A stretch of 64,000 bases of DNA from Petralouisia muris. GTDB taxonomy: Bacteria > Bacillota > Clostridia > Lachnospirales > Lachnospiraceae. The notes beneath the pieces were generated by a model that was given only the letters and a program-made list of their open reading frames with translations, was not told the origin of the DNA and made no database searches. The DNA is taken from positions 20,199 to 84,198 of the forward strand of contig NZ_SRYA01000022.1 of the NCBI RefSeq assembly GCF_004793545.1. The letters run 5' to 3'. The position numbers and the translations under genes were made by a program. This document shows positions 55,535 through 63,890 of the stretch, in pieces (the first letter of the stretch is position 1; the number at the start of each line of letters is the position of its first letter).

Positions 55535-56563
55535 ATGAGAGAATATCGAGTATCAGAATTAACAGGAAATGAAATTTTGGCGAAACCCGTATGTCTGGAC
55601 AATGGAAGTGTGATTTTGGAAATAGGAACTGCATTAAAGGTCAGTTACAAAGAATCTTTAACTTCCTTAAATATCCAGAAAATATATGCGGAAGATCCTT
55701 TTGAAAAGTATGAAAAGGTGAATTTATATTTTAAGCCGGATGTATTTCTGAAATTCGAAAATGATTTAAAAGCGATATTGTCTCAGCATATTTATAAGGA
55801 ACACAGTGGTTTGAGAAAATTGGAGAATCTGGTAAGAGAACTGGTTAATGTGTTCGAAATGACGAAAGAAGACAGAGCATTGGATATTAAGGATCGGACT
55901 TCTGATATGTATGAGCATACAATTTATATTTCTCTTCTGGTGATGTTATTAGGAAAGGAGTATGGATTTTCCAGAAAAAGAATGGAAAATGCAGTATTGG
56001 GATGTCTCCTGCATGATTTAGGTTACCGATACATAGATATCAATTACAAAGGTTATTCCTGGGACGATTTAAATTATTCTCAATTGCATGAGTTAAAGAA
56101 GCATACAGTTCTTGGATATACAGCTTTGGAAAATGAAGTCTGGATCCCTGAAATTTCCAAATTGATGGTTTTATCCCATCATGAGAGATTAGATGGAAGC
56201 GGATATCCTTTAAGACAAAAGAACAATCAGAAAGAATGCCGTATGATACAGATTTGTGATGCATTTGATTGTGCAGTGTCAGGTATGGAATCATCAAAAA
56301 AAACAATTATTCAGGCGTTTGATTTGATTTCTGATAAAGAAAAATTCGAAAGCCGTATGGAAAAAATATTAGAAAGAAAGATTGGATTTTATCCTGCAGG
56401 CACTGTTGTGAAAACAGAAGAAGGAAAAAAAGCTGTTGTAATATCACAAACAGAGAATGCACAAGCTCCGATAATTTTGTATACCGGAGGTATGAAGGAA
56501 AATCATTTTGTAACAGAAAATCTTAACAGAAAAAAAGCTCCAAAGATTACAAATATTATTTAA
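55535..56563 (+). CDS. HD-GYP domain protein (probable cyclic di-GMP phosphodiesterase)
   Basis: 342 aa behind TTAGGAG. HD-GYP domain at about 125-265: YEHTIYIS, LLHDLGYRYID (HD), KKHTVLGY, HHERLDGSGYP (HHE and GYP) and CDAFDC, so all metal ligands and the GYP loop seem present. N- and C-terminal extensions are not recognised. Likely hydrolyses c-di-GMP; no membrane segments. Confidence 0.88.
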   Translation: MREYRVSELTGNEILAKPVCLDNGSVILEIGTALKVSYKESLTSLNIQKIYAEDPFEKYEKVNLYFKPDVFLKFENDLKAILSQHIYKEHSGLRKLENLVRELVNVFEMTKEDRALDIKDRTSDMYEHTIYISLLVMLLGKEYGFSRKRMENAVLGCLLHDLGYRYIDINYKGYSWDDLNYSQLHELKKHTVLGYTALENEVWIPEISKLMVLSHHERLDGSGYPLRQKNNQKECRMIQICDAFDCAVSGMESSKKTIIQAFDLISDKEKFESRMEKILERKIGFYPAGTVVKTEEGKKAVVISQTENAQAPIILYTGGMKENHFVTENLNRKKAPKITNII

Positions 56564-56649
56564 AAGAAAATAGATAAAAAAATTGAAAAACAGGATCGAA
56601 TGTTATATAATAATTGAAAACCTTATCTTATGAAAGGGAGGGGAAAAGA

Positions 56650-57528
56650 TTGCACAGTTATCTCCGCAGTATTGGATTTAAAGATTTAAATAATAGAAAT
56701 GAAATAGAATTATTGATAAAAGATATCATAAAACATCCCGATAAGAAAATAATTACAGAAGATGAACAGGGAAATGTTTTTGCAGAATTAACCAGAGAAT
56801 TCAGTGAATTTACAGGAATTGCAGTTCGTGGATTTTATATGGATGATGAATTCCATGTGGAATATTATTATCCGTATTTTACAGGAAGCGGAGTTTCTAC
56901 AGAAGAAAGGGTTGACATTCAAAAACGATCTGACAGGGAAGCTTATGCCGGAGTCTGTGATGAAATGAGAATAGGCGTAACACTAATCTTTTATTTGCAG
57001 AATGCAGTGGAGTATCTGCAGGAACAGAGAACAAAAAATGGAAGGCGGATGCCAATTAATACTACAATTTCAGCATTGTCTGCCAGCGGGAAAATTATCC
57101 TTCCAGTTTATAAAAATGAGAATCAAATAAAAAGTGGTGAGAAATATACCATTAATCGGAATCATTTAATGGCAGCGGCACGGGATGGCGATGAGGATGC
57201 TATGGAAAGTCTGACTTTAGAGGACATAGATACTTATTCCATGATTTCCAGAAGAATCATGACAGAAGATATTCTTTCTATTGTTGATACTTATTTTATG
57301 CCCTATGGAATCGAAAGCGACCAGTATAGTATTATGGGAGAAATCCTTGATTTCTACACAATTGAGAATAAGAAAACTAAAGAAAAATCATATGTTCTTA
57401 CCTTGAACAGTAATCATCTTGTTTTTGATATATGTATTAATCAAGATGATTTGCTTGGAGAGCCCGCAGCAGGCCGGAGATTTAAGGGGACAATCTGGAT
57501 GCAGGGACATATTAATTACCAAATGTAA
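56650..57528 (+). CDS. DUF3881 family protein
   Basis: 292 aa from a TTG with AGGGAGGGG 6 nt upstream (LHSYLRSIGFKDLNNRNEIE); an earlier TTG at 56614 lacks a site. Soluble, acidic, with FTGIAVRGFYMDDEFHVEYY and PVYKNENQIKSGEKY. Found in many Lachnospiraceae, function unknown. It is the last core gene before tRNA-Arg. Confidence 0.88.
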   Translation: MHSYLRSIGFKDLNNRNEIELLIKDIIKHPDKKIITEDEQGNVFAELTREFSEFTGIAVRGFYMDDEFHVEYYYPYFTGSGVSTEERVDIQKRSDREAYAGVCDEMRIGVTLIFYLQNAVEYLQEQRTKNGRRMPINTTISALSASGKIILPVYKNENQIKSGEKYTINRNHLMAAARDGDEDAMESLTLEDIDTYSMISRRIMTEDILSIVDTYFMPYGIESDQYSIMGEILDFYTIENKKTKEKSYVLTLNSNHLVFDICINQDDLLGEPAAGRRFKGTIWMQGHINYQM

Positions 57529-57608
57529 TGGATTATAATTTGGTGGATTCTCGATTGGGGATTGACAAAGTATAAAAAAACAATTATAATATAATAGATT
57601 TTTTGAAT

Positions 57609-57682
57609 GTCGCTATAGCTCAGCAGGATAGAGCGACCGCCTCCTAAGCGGTAGGCCGGAGGTTCGAATCCTCTTAGCGACG
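57609..57682 (+). tRNA. tRNA-Arg (anticodon CCU)
   Basis: Full cloverleaf: acceptor GTCGCTA / TAGCGAC with discriminator G, D-arm GCTC / GAGC, anticodon arm ACCGC-CTCCTAA-GCGGT giving CCT, T-arm GGAGG-TTCGAAT-CCTCT. No encoded CCA. The genes that follow look like an integrated-element remnant, and tRNA genes are common insertion sites. Confidence 0.97.
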
Positions 57683-57693
57683 CTGAAAACATC

Positions 57694-57725
57694 GCCGAAA
57701 ACATTGATTTTTCAAGGTTTTCGGC
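57694..57725 (+). terminator. Hairpin after the tRNA
   Basis: GCCGAAAAC (57694-57702) pairs with GTTTTCGGC (57717-57725); the tail ATTTCTCATTTT is a moderate T-run. A second perfect 11-bp hairpin GATTAGCAAAA / TTTTGCTAATC lies at 57768-57794. Confidence 0.75.
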
Positions 57726-57847
57726 ATTTCTCATTTTCAAAATAAATTTGAACTCGTAGCAATGTGCGATTAGCAAAAGCGGTTTTTGCTAATCAGATTT
57801 GACTAAAGAGATATTGAACTGTATAGATTGCAGGGATAAGCAGGATT

Positions 57848-58330
57848 TTGAATACGGTACCATGCGTATATTGCAGGACTGATAGATGCGTTTCATATTA
57901 TGGCAGTATTGTTCTCAGAGAAATGGGATACGGAGAGAATAAGAGAAGCCTTATCACGAAAGAACAGGTAAGGCAGATAATAAAACTGAATAGATTTTTA
58001 AATTGCCGATTGGTATTGTTTAAAAAACAAAAAGTTGGTGAAGGGAAAACAGAAATTTATCAGCCAGATAATGATGAGCAAAAGCTCTGTCCGTTCTGCT
58101 GAGGATGTGGACGAGGTCGCCCTCTCTTTTACGGAGGTAAAAATGCTTGCCACAGGCGACGAGCGTTTCAAGGAAAAAATGGATTTGGATATGCAGGTGG
58201 CGAAGCTGAAAGTCTTGAAGCAGAGCTATCTTTCCGAGCATTAAGACCTTGATTTACTTCCGTGGCTGTTATGACAGCGTAGGCTATCTGAAAAAAGCAG
58301 GAATTTTATAGCGGACTGACCGAGGAAAAG
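57848..58330 (+). pseudogene. Fragments of an integrative-element helicase/methylase region
   Basis: An open piece at 57848-58102 (RSLITKEQVRQIIKLNRFLN) is not recognised. From about 58071 another frame reads MSKSSVRSAEDVDEVALSFT followed by EVKMLATGDERFKEKMDLDM, which matches the very large SNF2-helicase/DNA-methylase proteins of conjugative elements; it stops at 58244. The following bases still read YFRGCYDSVGYLKKAGIL, a further fragment. All pieces lack proper starts. They are relics of an element inserted near tRNA-Arg. Confidence 0.65.
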
Positions 58331-58439
58331 GCGGTGTTGGCATGAAAGCTGATGCCGTCTTTTACATAACCATGTAGTGGAAAATTTCATAAGTATATGG
58401 TAAAATAAACAAAAATTTAAAGTGTGAAAGGTGCCTAAT

Positions 58440-59214
58440 ATGGATTACTATGTGGTTGATACTTTTACTGATAAGTTGTTTATTGGCAATCCAGCTTGCA
58501 TATATGTGTCAGAAAATACACTTTCTAATGAGGTTATGCAAAATATAGCATTTGAAAATAAACTTATCCGAAACAGCATTTATTTATAAGAATGGCAAGG
58601 ATTATATATTAAGATGGTTTACGCCATCATTTGAAATAGACCTTTGTGGTCACGCAACATTAGCAGCTGCTTTTATTGTCTTTAATCACTTAGATTGCAA
58701 TTCAGATAAAGTTAATTTTGAAACTGTTAGCGGCGTTTTAAGTGTTATTCGAAAAGGGGATTTGTATGAAATGACTTTTACAAAAAGAATAGCACAGAAC
58801 ATTATGGAAAAGCCAGATATTATTGAATCACTCAGTTTTGAGCCGTTTGAGCTTTATTCCGAACGGGATTTATATGTAATAATGAATAATGAAGAAGAAG
58901 TTAAAAATTATATTCCAGATTACACGAAACTTAAAAAATTAGATTCTTGGCTTGGAATTGTAATAACAGCAAAAGGTAATAATGCTGATTTTGTTTCGAG
59001 ATATTTTTGTCCAGAATTGATGTATGAAGACCCAGTAACAGACTCTGCCCACAGCACTTTAGTACCAATATGGAGCAATAAATTGGGAAAAAATAAACTA
59101 TTAACAAAACAATTATCTAAAAGAGGAGGCACTCTCTATTGTGAATGTAGCAATAATAATATAAAAATTTCAGGAAATGCGGTCATTTATTCAAAAGGAA
59201 GTATTTTGTTATGA
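58440..59214 (+). pseudogene. PhzF-family isomerase-like gene with frameshift
   Basis: The start MDYYVVDTFTDKLFIGNPAC at 58440 (AAAGGTG upstream) continues to NIAFENK, after which the frame is lost. Shifting by one base restores NLSETAFIYKNGKDYILRWF, with the family's catalytic Glu in LSETAF and the motif DLCGHATLAAA. The extra base appears to be an A in AATAAAC near 58562. Apart from that the protein is full length (about 258 aa). Either a true frameshift mutation or a sequencing error. Confidence 0.85.
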
Positions 59215-59289
59215 CTATGGTGCGACTAAAAATTTATTTTTATAAAGTAGAATGGATGCTATAGGGATTGGTAAAGAGGGATAGTTTTA

Positions 59290-59535
59290 ATGAAAGTATT
59301 AGATATTTTTTCATGGTTGCCTGCAAAAGAAATTAGTTTGGAACAATTAGAGCAGATTTTTATAGATTACAAATTTGGTATTTATAATAGTGAATACATT
59401 GTTTTATCTGAACTTCCAAATAATGTATCCGAAGATATTTTGACTTGTAAAAATGAATTGCTGAAAGAGGGAAAGAAAGTTACTTTCATTTTAAAAGGAG
59501 AAAAAGTCATTGCTGTCATTGGTTATCAAGAGTGA
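59290..59535 (+). CDS. Small hypothetical protein
   Basis: 81 aa, AGAGGGA before the ATG; MKVLDIFSWLPAKEISLEQL to KVTFILKGEKVIAVIGYQE. Soluble, mixed alpha/beta. No family recognised. It lies among island cargo genes on the same strand. Confidence 0.65.
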   Translation: MKVLDIFSWLPAKEISLEQLEQIFIDYKFGIYNSEYIVLSELPNNVSEDILTCKNELLKEGKKVTFILKGEKVIAVIGYQE

Positions 59536-59597
59536 CAGAGAGAAAGAGCTGATAAGCTATATGTTCCTTATTGGTAATGTTATAGAGGTGTTGAATA

Positions 59598-60017
59598 ATG
59601 AATCAAAGAGAAAGGATAATTCGTTTGTGGTTTGATATGTGGCTGCAACAAAAAGACTTAGGGATAGATGATATTTTTGCGGAAGATGTTATTTATATTG
59701 AAAGTTGGAGTCCGAAATATGAAAACCGCATAACCGTTAAACATTGGTTTGAAGAATGGAACACTCGTGGTAAAGTTCTTGTATGGGATATAAAACAGTA
59801 CTTCCATAAGGAAAGCCAAACTATTGTAGAATGGTATTTTAAGAATGAGATGAACGACGGTAGCATTGAGGAATTTGATGGTATGTCACTTATCGAATGG
59901 ACATCTGAGAACAAAATAAAATTGTTAAAAGAATTTGGCTGTAATTTAAATAATTATAACCCATATCAGCATGGCGATGTACCACAATTTAGAAAAGAAC
60001 AGGCAAATTGGTTTTGA
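59598..60017 (+). CDS. SnoaL/NTF2-like protein
   Basis: 139 aa. MNQRERIIRLWFDMWLQQKD followed by IDDIFAEDVIYIESWSPKYE and TIVEWYFKNEMNDGSIEEFD fits the cone-shaped NTF2-like fold used by SnoaL-type and ring-hydroxylating-like proteins. No clear catalytic residues. Substrate unknown. Confidence 0.8.
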   Translation: MNQRERIIRLWFDMWLQQKDLGIDDIFAEDVIYIESWSPKYENRITVKHWFEEWNTRGKVLVWDIKQYFHKESQTIVEWYFKNEMNDGSIEEFDGMSLIEWTSENKIKLLKEFGCNLNNYNPYQHGDVPQFRKEQANWF

Positions 60018-60051
60018 TATAAAATGTGAAAATCATAGAGGTGACATATTA

Positions 60052-60465
60052 ATGAAAGAATATATAACAAAGCGGGTACATGAATTGTACTGGAAAGAAG
60101 ATATAAATTGTGCAAGGACAGCACTTGTCTGTTTGAGCGAATTATTTGAAATTGTCATTGAGCCGCAAACAATCTGGTCTGCGGTTGGATTGCATGGTGC
60201 GGGTGGTTATAGGGCACAATGTGGTTTAGTTGAAGGTACGCTTATGTTCATGGGAATTTATCTTCATATGATAGGAAAATCAGAAGATGAAATTGTATCT
60301 GCCTGCTATAATTTTGCGTCTGCCTTTGATAGAGAATTTGGTTCATTAAGATGTTTTGAATTACGTCCTACGGGTTTCTCAGAGAGCGACCCACCACATA
60401 TGTGTGAAAACTTGACTTGTAATGGAATCGGATTTGCATATCAATATATTTTGGGAATCACATAA
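60052..60465 (+). CDS. C_GCAxxG_C_C family protein
   Basis: 137 aa from MKEYITKRVHELYWKEDINC (GAGGTGA upstream). Cys pattern: NCARTAL near the start, GAGGYRAQCGLVEGTLMFMG in the middle, then SACYNFA, RCFELRP and HMCENLT. The family is thought to be redox- or metal-related. The start lies 34 nt after the stop of the NTF2-like gene. Confidence 0.85.
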   Translation: MKEYITKRVHELYWKEDINCARTALVCLSELFEIVIEPQTIWSAVGLHGAGGYRAQCGLVEGTLMFMGIYLHMIGKSEDEIVSACYNFASAFDREFGSLRCFELRPTGFSESDPPHMCENLTCNGIGFAYQYILGIT

Positions 60466-60641
60466 AAGTAAGTAAAAACTAATTTGTTAATGCCCAATAG
60501 TTAGGATTGAACATTGTTTGATGCATAGCTAAATAAAGATAAATTTTCTATATAGCAGATATATAAAAGGCTGGATAATTTAAAATTTACAGTCTGGAAG
60601 TAAAAGCAGACTTACGAAGCAGAATCTAAAGGTAGGACATT

Positions 60642-60803
60642 ATGAAGAAAGCATCTCTGATACTGAGTATAATATTTATCATTTTAACCTTTGTTGGTGC
60701 AGGATATGTTTTGTATAATGGTGGAAATATAAATGCGGGATATGCTATTATTCCAATGGTATTTGCCCTTGTTTGTATCGCCTTTTACCGAAATAGAAAG
60801 TGA
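60642..60803 (+). CDS. Small membrane protein
   Basis: 53 aa missed by length cut-offs: MKKASLILSIIFIILTFVGA with a second hydrophobic stretch GYAIIPMVFALVCIAFY and a basic end RNRK. AAAGGTAGGA precedes the ATG. Two helices with a short loop. No family recognised. Confidence 0.65.
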   Translation: MKKASLILSIIFIILTFVGAGYVLYNGGNINAGYAIIPMVFALVCIAFYRNRK

Positions 60804-60855
60804 CTATTTTATGTTTATCTGTAAATCATGATTGGAATTAAATACTATTTTACAT

Positions 60856-60891
60856 AGCCGAGAGGTTTTCATTTACGAAAATCTTTCGGCT
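60856..60891 (+). terminator. Hairpin before the primase remnant
   Basis: AGCCGAGAGGTTTTC (60856-60870) pairs with GAAAATCTTTCGGCT (60877-60891), with two mismatches; a weak T-rich tail follows. Confidence 0.5.
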
Positions 60892-60922
60892 AATTCTATT
60901 TCTGGAGGTGATTTTTATTTGA

Positions 60923-61590
60923 ATGAGAGCATCTAAACCCTATGTGCAGATTGCCCCAGACGTGCTTGAACAGGCAAGGCAGATAGATCTGCTTTCCTAT
61001 CTTCGAGGCTATGAGCCGGGCAACCTTGTCAAAGTCAAAGGAACAACGAACGTGTACTGTACCGCCGAGCATGACTGGAAACCGCCGCCCCCTGTCGTGA
61101 AAAAAGACGAGCCAAAGGTGCTGCTCCTGCCGCCAAAGAACAAGAACTGCGACAGAGTGGCAGAGTATCTTTTCGGGCATGGCATTGTTTATCAGCTCAT
61201 ACAGGAGTGCATTGCCGAGGGAATTATCTTTGAAAGTGCCGATTACCATAACGCTGTTTTTATTGGCAAGGATGAAAGCGGAACGCCGAAATACGCCGCC
61301 TGCCGTGCATTTATTTGAAGCCGCCATTGACTTACTCTCCTATGCCACCTATTAAAAATGCGAGGGAAAAGATTATAAGGCTGAGAATCTTCTCTCCCTG
61401 TCGGGCGTGTACCAGCTGAAGAAAGAGCTGAAAAATTGTTGCAGAAAGACTTCCGAATCGTTGATGAACCGCCGCCAGCCGGCAAGGACTTCAACAATTT
61501 TTTAATGTCCTATCTGGGGATTGCAAGGCAGAAACCGAGCCGTGAAAGGGGGATGCCCGATGATTGTCGGATGATTTTTTTTTCTGGTTG
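60923..61590 (+). pseudogene. DUF3991/Toprim primase-like gene with several internal deletions
   Basis: The start YVQIAPDVLEQARQIDLLSY and YCTAEHD match the DUF3991/Toprim proteins of conjugative elements. The next expected segment (around KISNGKWMWWSRGIGG in relatives) is absent and the sequence jumps to WKPPPPVVKKDEPKVLLLPP. It then runs to YHNAVFIGKDESGTPKYAAC. A second gap joins to HLFEAAIDLLSYATY in another frame, with a stop. After GVYQLKKE a third gap joins to LQKDFRIVDEPPPAGKDFNN. It is a composite of coherent blocks with missing stretches between them, and is more GC-rich than its surroundings. Confidence 0.75.
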
Positions 61591-61640
61591 AACAGCCAGA
61601 CAGAAAAGAAAAATGAACAAAGAAAGAGAGGAATTTGCCA

Positions 61641-61859
61641 TTGAAACAGTACGATGTTACGCCCACAGGTCACTTTGAAAAGACCGTTTCCATTTATGCA
61701 GACAGCCCCGAACAGGCGGCGGAAAAGTTAAAGATTATCCTGTTTGACGCCGATCTTGTGAGGTTTTCCGATGGGGATTTTGTCTGCAGAGAAGCGGACA
61801 TTAAGGACGAAAATGAGGACGGTTGTGAAGAAAATAATGTGATGCAAGAAAGGTGGTAA
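61641..61859 (+). CDS. Small element-encoded protein (DpnD/PcfM-like)
   Basis: 72 aa from a TTG (AGAGG 9 nt upstream): MKQYDVTPTGHFEKTVSIYA, then SPEQAAEKLKIILFD and an acidic tail. The beta-beta-alpha pattern with SxEQA resembles DpnD/PcfM-type small proteins of conjugative elements. It overlaps the start of the pyrD remnant. Confidence 0.5.
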   Translation: MKQYDVTPTGHFEKTVSIYADSPEQAAEKLKIILFDADLVRFSDGDFVCREADIKDENEDGCEENNVMQERW

Positions 61860-62718
61860 GAGAGATAAATACATCAGTAAATATAGCGGGAATATCTTTT
61901 AAGAATCCAATTATGCCTGATTCTGGAACATTTGGCTCAGGACAAGAATATAGTGAATTTATTGATTTAAACCAATTAGGTGCTGTTGTTACAAAATGTG
62001 TTTCTTACTATCCGTGGAAGGAAAATCCACCGCCAGAATCATGGAAACAGCTAGTGGAATGATAAATGCTGTTGGTCTACAAAACCCAGGAATTGATGTT
62101 TTCTTAGAGCGGGATATTTCATTCCTGCAAAAATTTAATACAAAGGTAATTGTTAATGTTTGTGGTAACACAGTCAATGATTATATAAAAGTTGTGGAAC
62201 GCTTATCTTAACAGGCAATAGATATGTTGGAAATCAATATATTATGCCCTAATGTAGAGCATGGAGGGATTGCTTTTGGTCAAGACCCAAAAATGGTGGA
62301 ATATATAACAAAGGAAATCAAAAAAGTAGCTAATCAGCCTATCTCTATGAAATTAACACCAAATGTTACTGACATAACAGAAATTGCAAAAGCGGCTGAA
62401 TGTGGCGGGGCAGATGCTCTTTCTCTAATAAATACGATTACTGGTATGAGAATTGATGTAAAGAAAAGAGATTTTAGTGTTGCAAATAAAACAGGTGGAT
62501 TATCTGGTGCAGCTATTAAACCGATTGCACTTCGTATGGTCTATCAAGTTTATAAGGCAGTTCAGATTCCAATTATTGGAATGGGCGGAATTTCAACAAC
62601 GGATGATGCATTGGAATTTATTATGGCAGGTGCGACAGGGGTTGCGATTGGAACTGCAAATTTTAACAATCCTTATGTCATGTTGGAAGTTATTAAAGGA
62701 TTTGCATCCGCCATATGA
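61853..62718 (+). pseudogene. pyrD: Dihydroorotate dehydrogenase (type 1B catalytic) gene, broken
   Basis: Family sequence throughout: [98 protein letters not shown]. Three faults: a one-base loss near 62033 (frame moves from ENPPPE to RIMETASG), a nonsense TAA at 62209-62211 where Glu is expected, and a 3' end cut at about 62715 (after VIKGF), where radical-SAM sequence begins. Position and sequence suggest transferred cargo, not the organism's main pyrD. Confidence 0.88.
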
Positions 62719-62810
62719 AGCATATTCTCTGCTTATCCAAGTGACAGCGGGGTGTACGCATCACTCATGCAAATTTTGTACGCTTTATGAGGATTTGTCT
62801 TTTAAGTTTA
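62700..62810 (+). pseudogene. Radical SAM protein N-terminal fragment
   Basis: A shifted frame reads [20 protein letters not shown] followed by HSCKFCTLYEDLSFKFK, with the 4Fe-4S motif CxxxCxxC region CTHHSCKFC. It joins directly to the end of the pyrD remnant and is itself cut after about 40 residues. The sequence from 62810 to 62965 shows nothing recognisable. Confidence 0.65.
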
Positions 62811-62968
62811 AGTTATCATACAATTTTCGGATAATATTCTTTTACCATTTTCGCTAATGCTTTTAGTTTTTCCGTATTTAAGACAACTATGAGCTCCTGT
62901 CTGTTTATTTTATAAACATGATAACAGGAATATAGAAAGGCTTAAATTACCAACTTTTTTGTGGGTAA

Positions 62969-63170
62969 TTAGTCAGGTACGACGTTTTTACTGATTAGTT
63001 CCTGCTCTCTGCCATTGTCCTTTAGATACTCAATGACGATATGCTGCATGATACTCAATGCTTCTAAAATCTCCCAGCCGAAGCCGTCATAATATGATTG
63101 GTTTCCATTTGCCTTTAATCATGTCGTGAACCAGTTCTAAAGGGCAGGTATAGTCATCTCTCATTTTCAT
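62969..63170 (-). pseudogene. HxlR-family regulator with internal deletion
   Basis: The minus-strand ATG at 63170 gives MKMRDDYTCPLELVHDMIKG and KWKPIIL, the HxlR start, then the winged-helix core is missing. In another frame follows GWEILEALSIMQHIVIEYLK and DNGREQELISKNVVPD, the HxlR C-terminal dimer helix, with the stop at 62969. Both ends are well preserved; about 45 residues are absent between them. A hairpin AAATTACC / GGTAATT follows at about 62944-62969. Confidence 0.75.
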
Positions 63171-63262
63171 ATATCATCATCTCCTTCGGATATTTTATAA
63201 GGATTTCTTTTTCTTTTCCATAACTTGAAAAAACGGAAGTTTATGTTTTTTTCATAGGTAAC

Positions 63263-63320
63263 TTGAAAATGAAAGGAAATATGTTATAATATCCATAAAT
63301 ATGTTTTAACATATTTATGG
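63263..63320 (+). promoter_or_regulatory. Promoter and palindromic operator of the XRE-cupin gene
   Basis: TTGAAA (63263-63268), 16 bp, TATAAT (63285-63290). A perfect palindrome of 13-bp arms with a 2-nt centre (63293-63320, arm CCATAAATATGTT) covers the expected transcription start, as for an autorepressor. Confidence 0.8.
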
Positions 63321-63330
63321 GAGGATGAAT

Positions 63331-63879
63331 ATGGATAACCAAACGATTGGAAAGCGGCTGAAGAAAGCCCGTCAAAATCTTAATATGACTTTAGATGAAT
63401 TAGCGGAAGTAACGGGTGTTAGTAAGCCGATGCTCGGTCAGATTGAAAGAGGGCAATCATCTCCGACAGTTACGACACTTTGGAAAATTGCAACTGGTAT
63501 GAAAATACCGTTTTCGTCCTTTTTGCAGGAGCAAGGGGCTGAATATACCGTAGTTAATTTGCAGGAACGGGATGTGCTGATAGAGGAAAATGGGGCAATG
63601 AAAGTATATACGCTTTTTGCATTTGACCCTATTCGCAGTTGTGAAGCATTTTATATTGAATTTGAATCTGGATGTGAACATATGTCTGACAAACATAACG
63701 ATGGTGTTGAAGAATACATTTTTGTCATTCACGGAAAGTTGGATATGGTTTTGAATGGAACGGAGATTACATTAGGAGAAAAACAGGCAGTCCGATTTGA
63801 AGCTAATATTCCACATTCGTATGTGAATCCCTATAAAGATACTTGCAATATTTATAATTTTATATTTTATAAGGAATGA
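63331..63879 (+). CDS. XRE-cupin transcriptional regulator
   Basis: 182 aa from MDNQTIGKRLKKARQNLNMT (GGGAGG 6 nt upstream; the ATG at 63325 abuts the site). HTH_3 domain (about 6-62: MTLDELAEVTGVSKPMLGQI). Cupin domain (about 105-180: HNDGVEEYIFVIHGKLDMVL, FEANIPHSYVNPYKD) with His/Glu residues that may bind metal. Probably represses itself and the gene that follows. Intact, unlike many neighbours. Confidence 0.93.
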   Translation: MDNQTIGKRLKKARQNLNMTLDELAEVTGVSKPMLGQIERGQSSPTVTTLWKIATGMKIPFSSFLQEQGAEYTVVNLQERDVLIEENGAMKVYTLFAFDPIRSCEAFYIEFESGCEHMSDKHNDGVEEYIFVIHGKLDMVLNGTEITLGEKQAVRFEANIPHSYVNPYKDTCNIYNFIFYKE

Positions 63880-63890
63880 GAGGATTTGGA

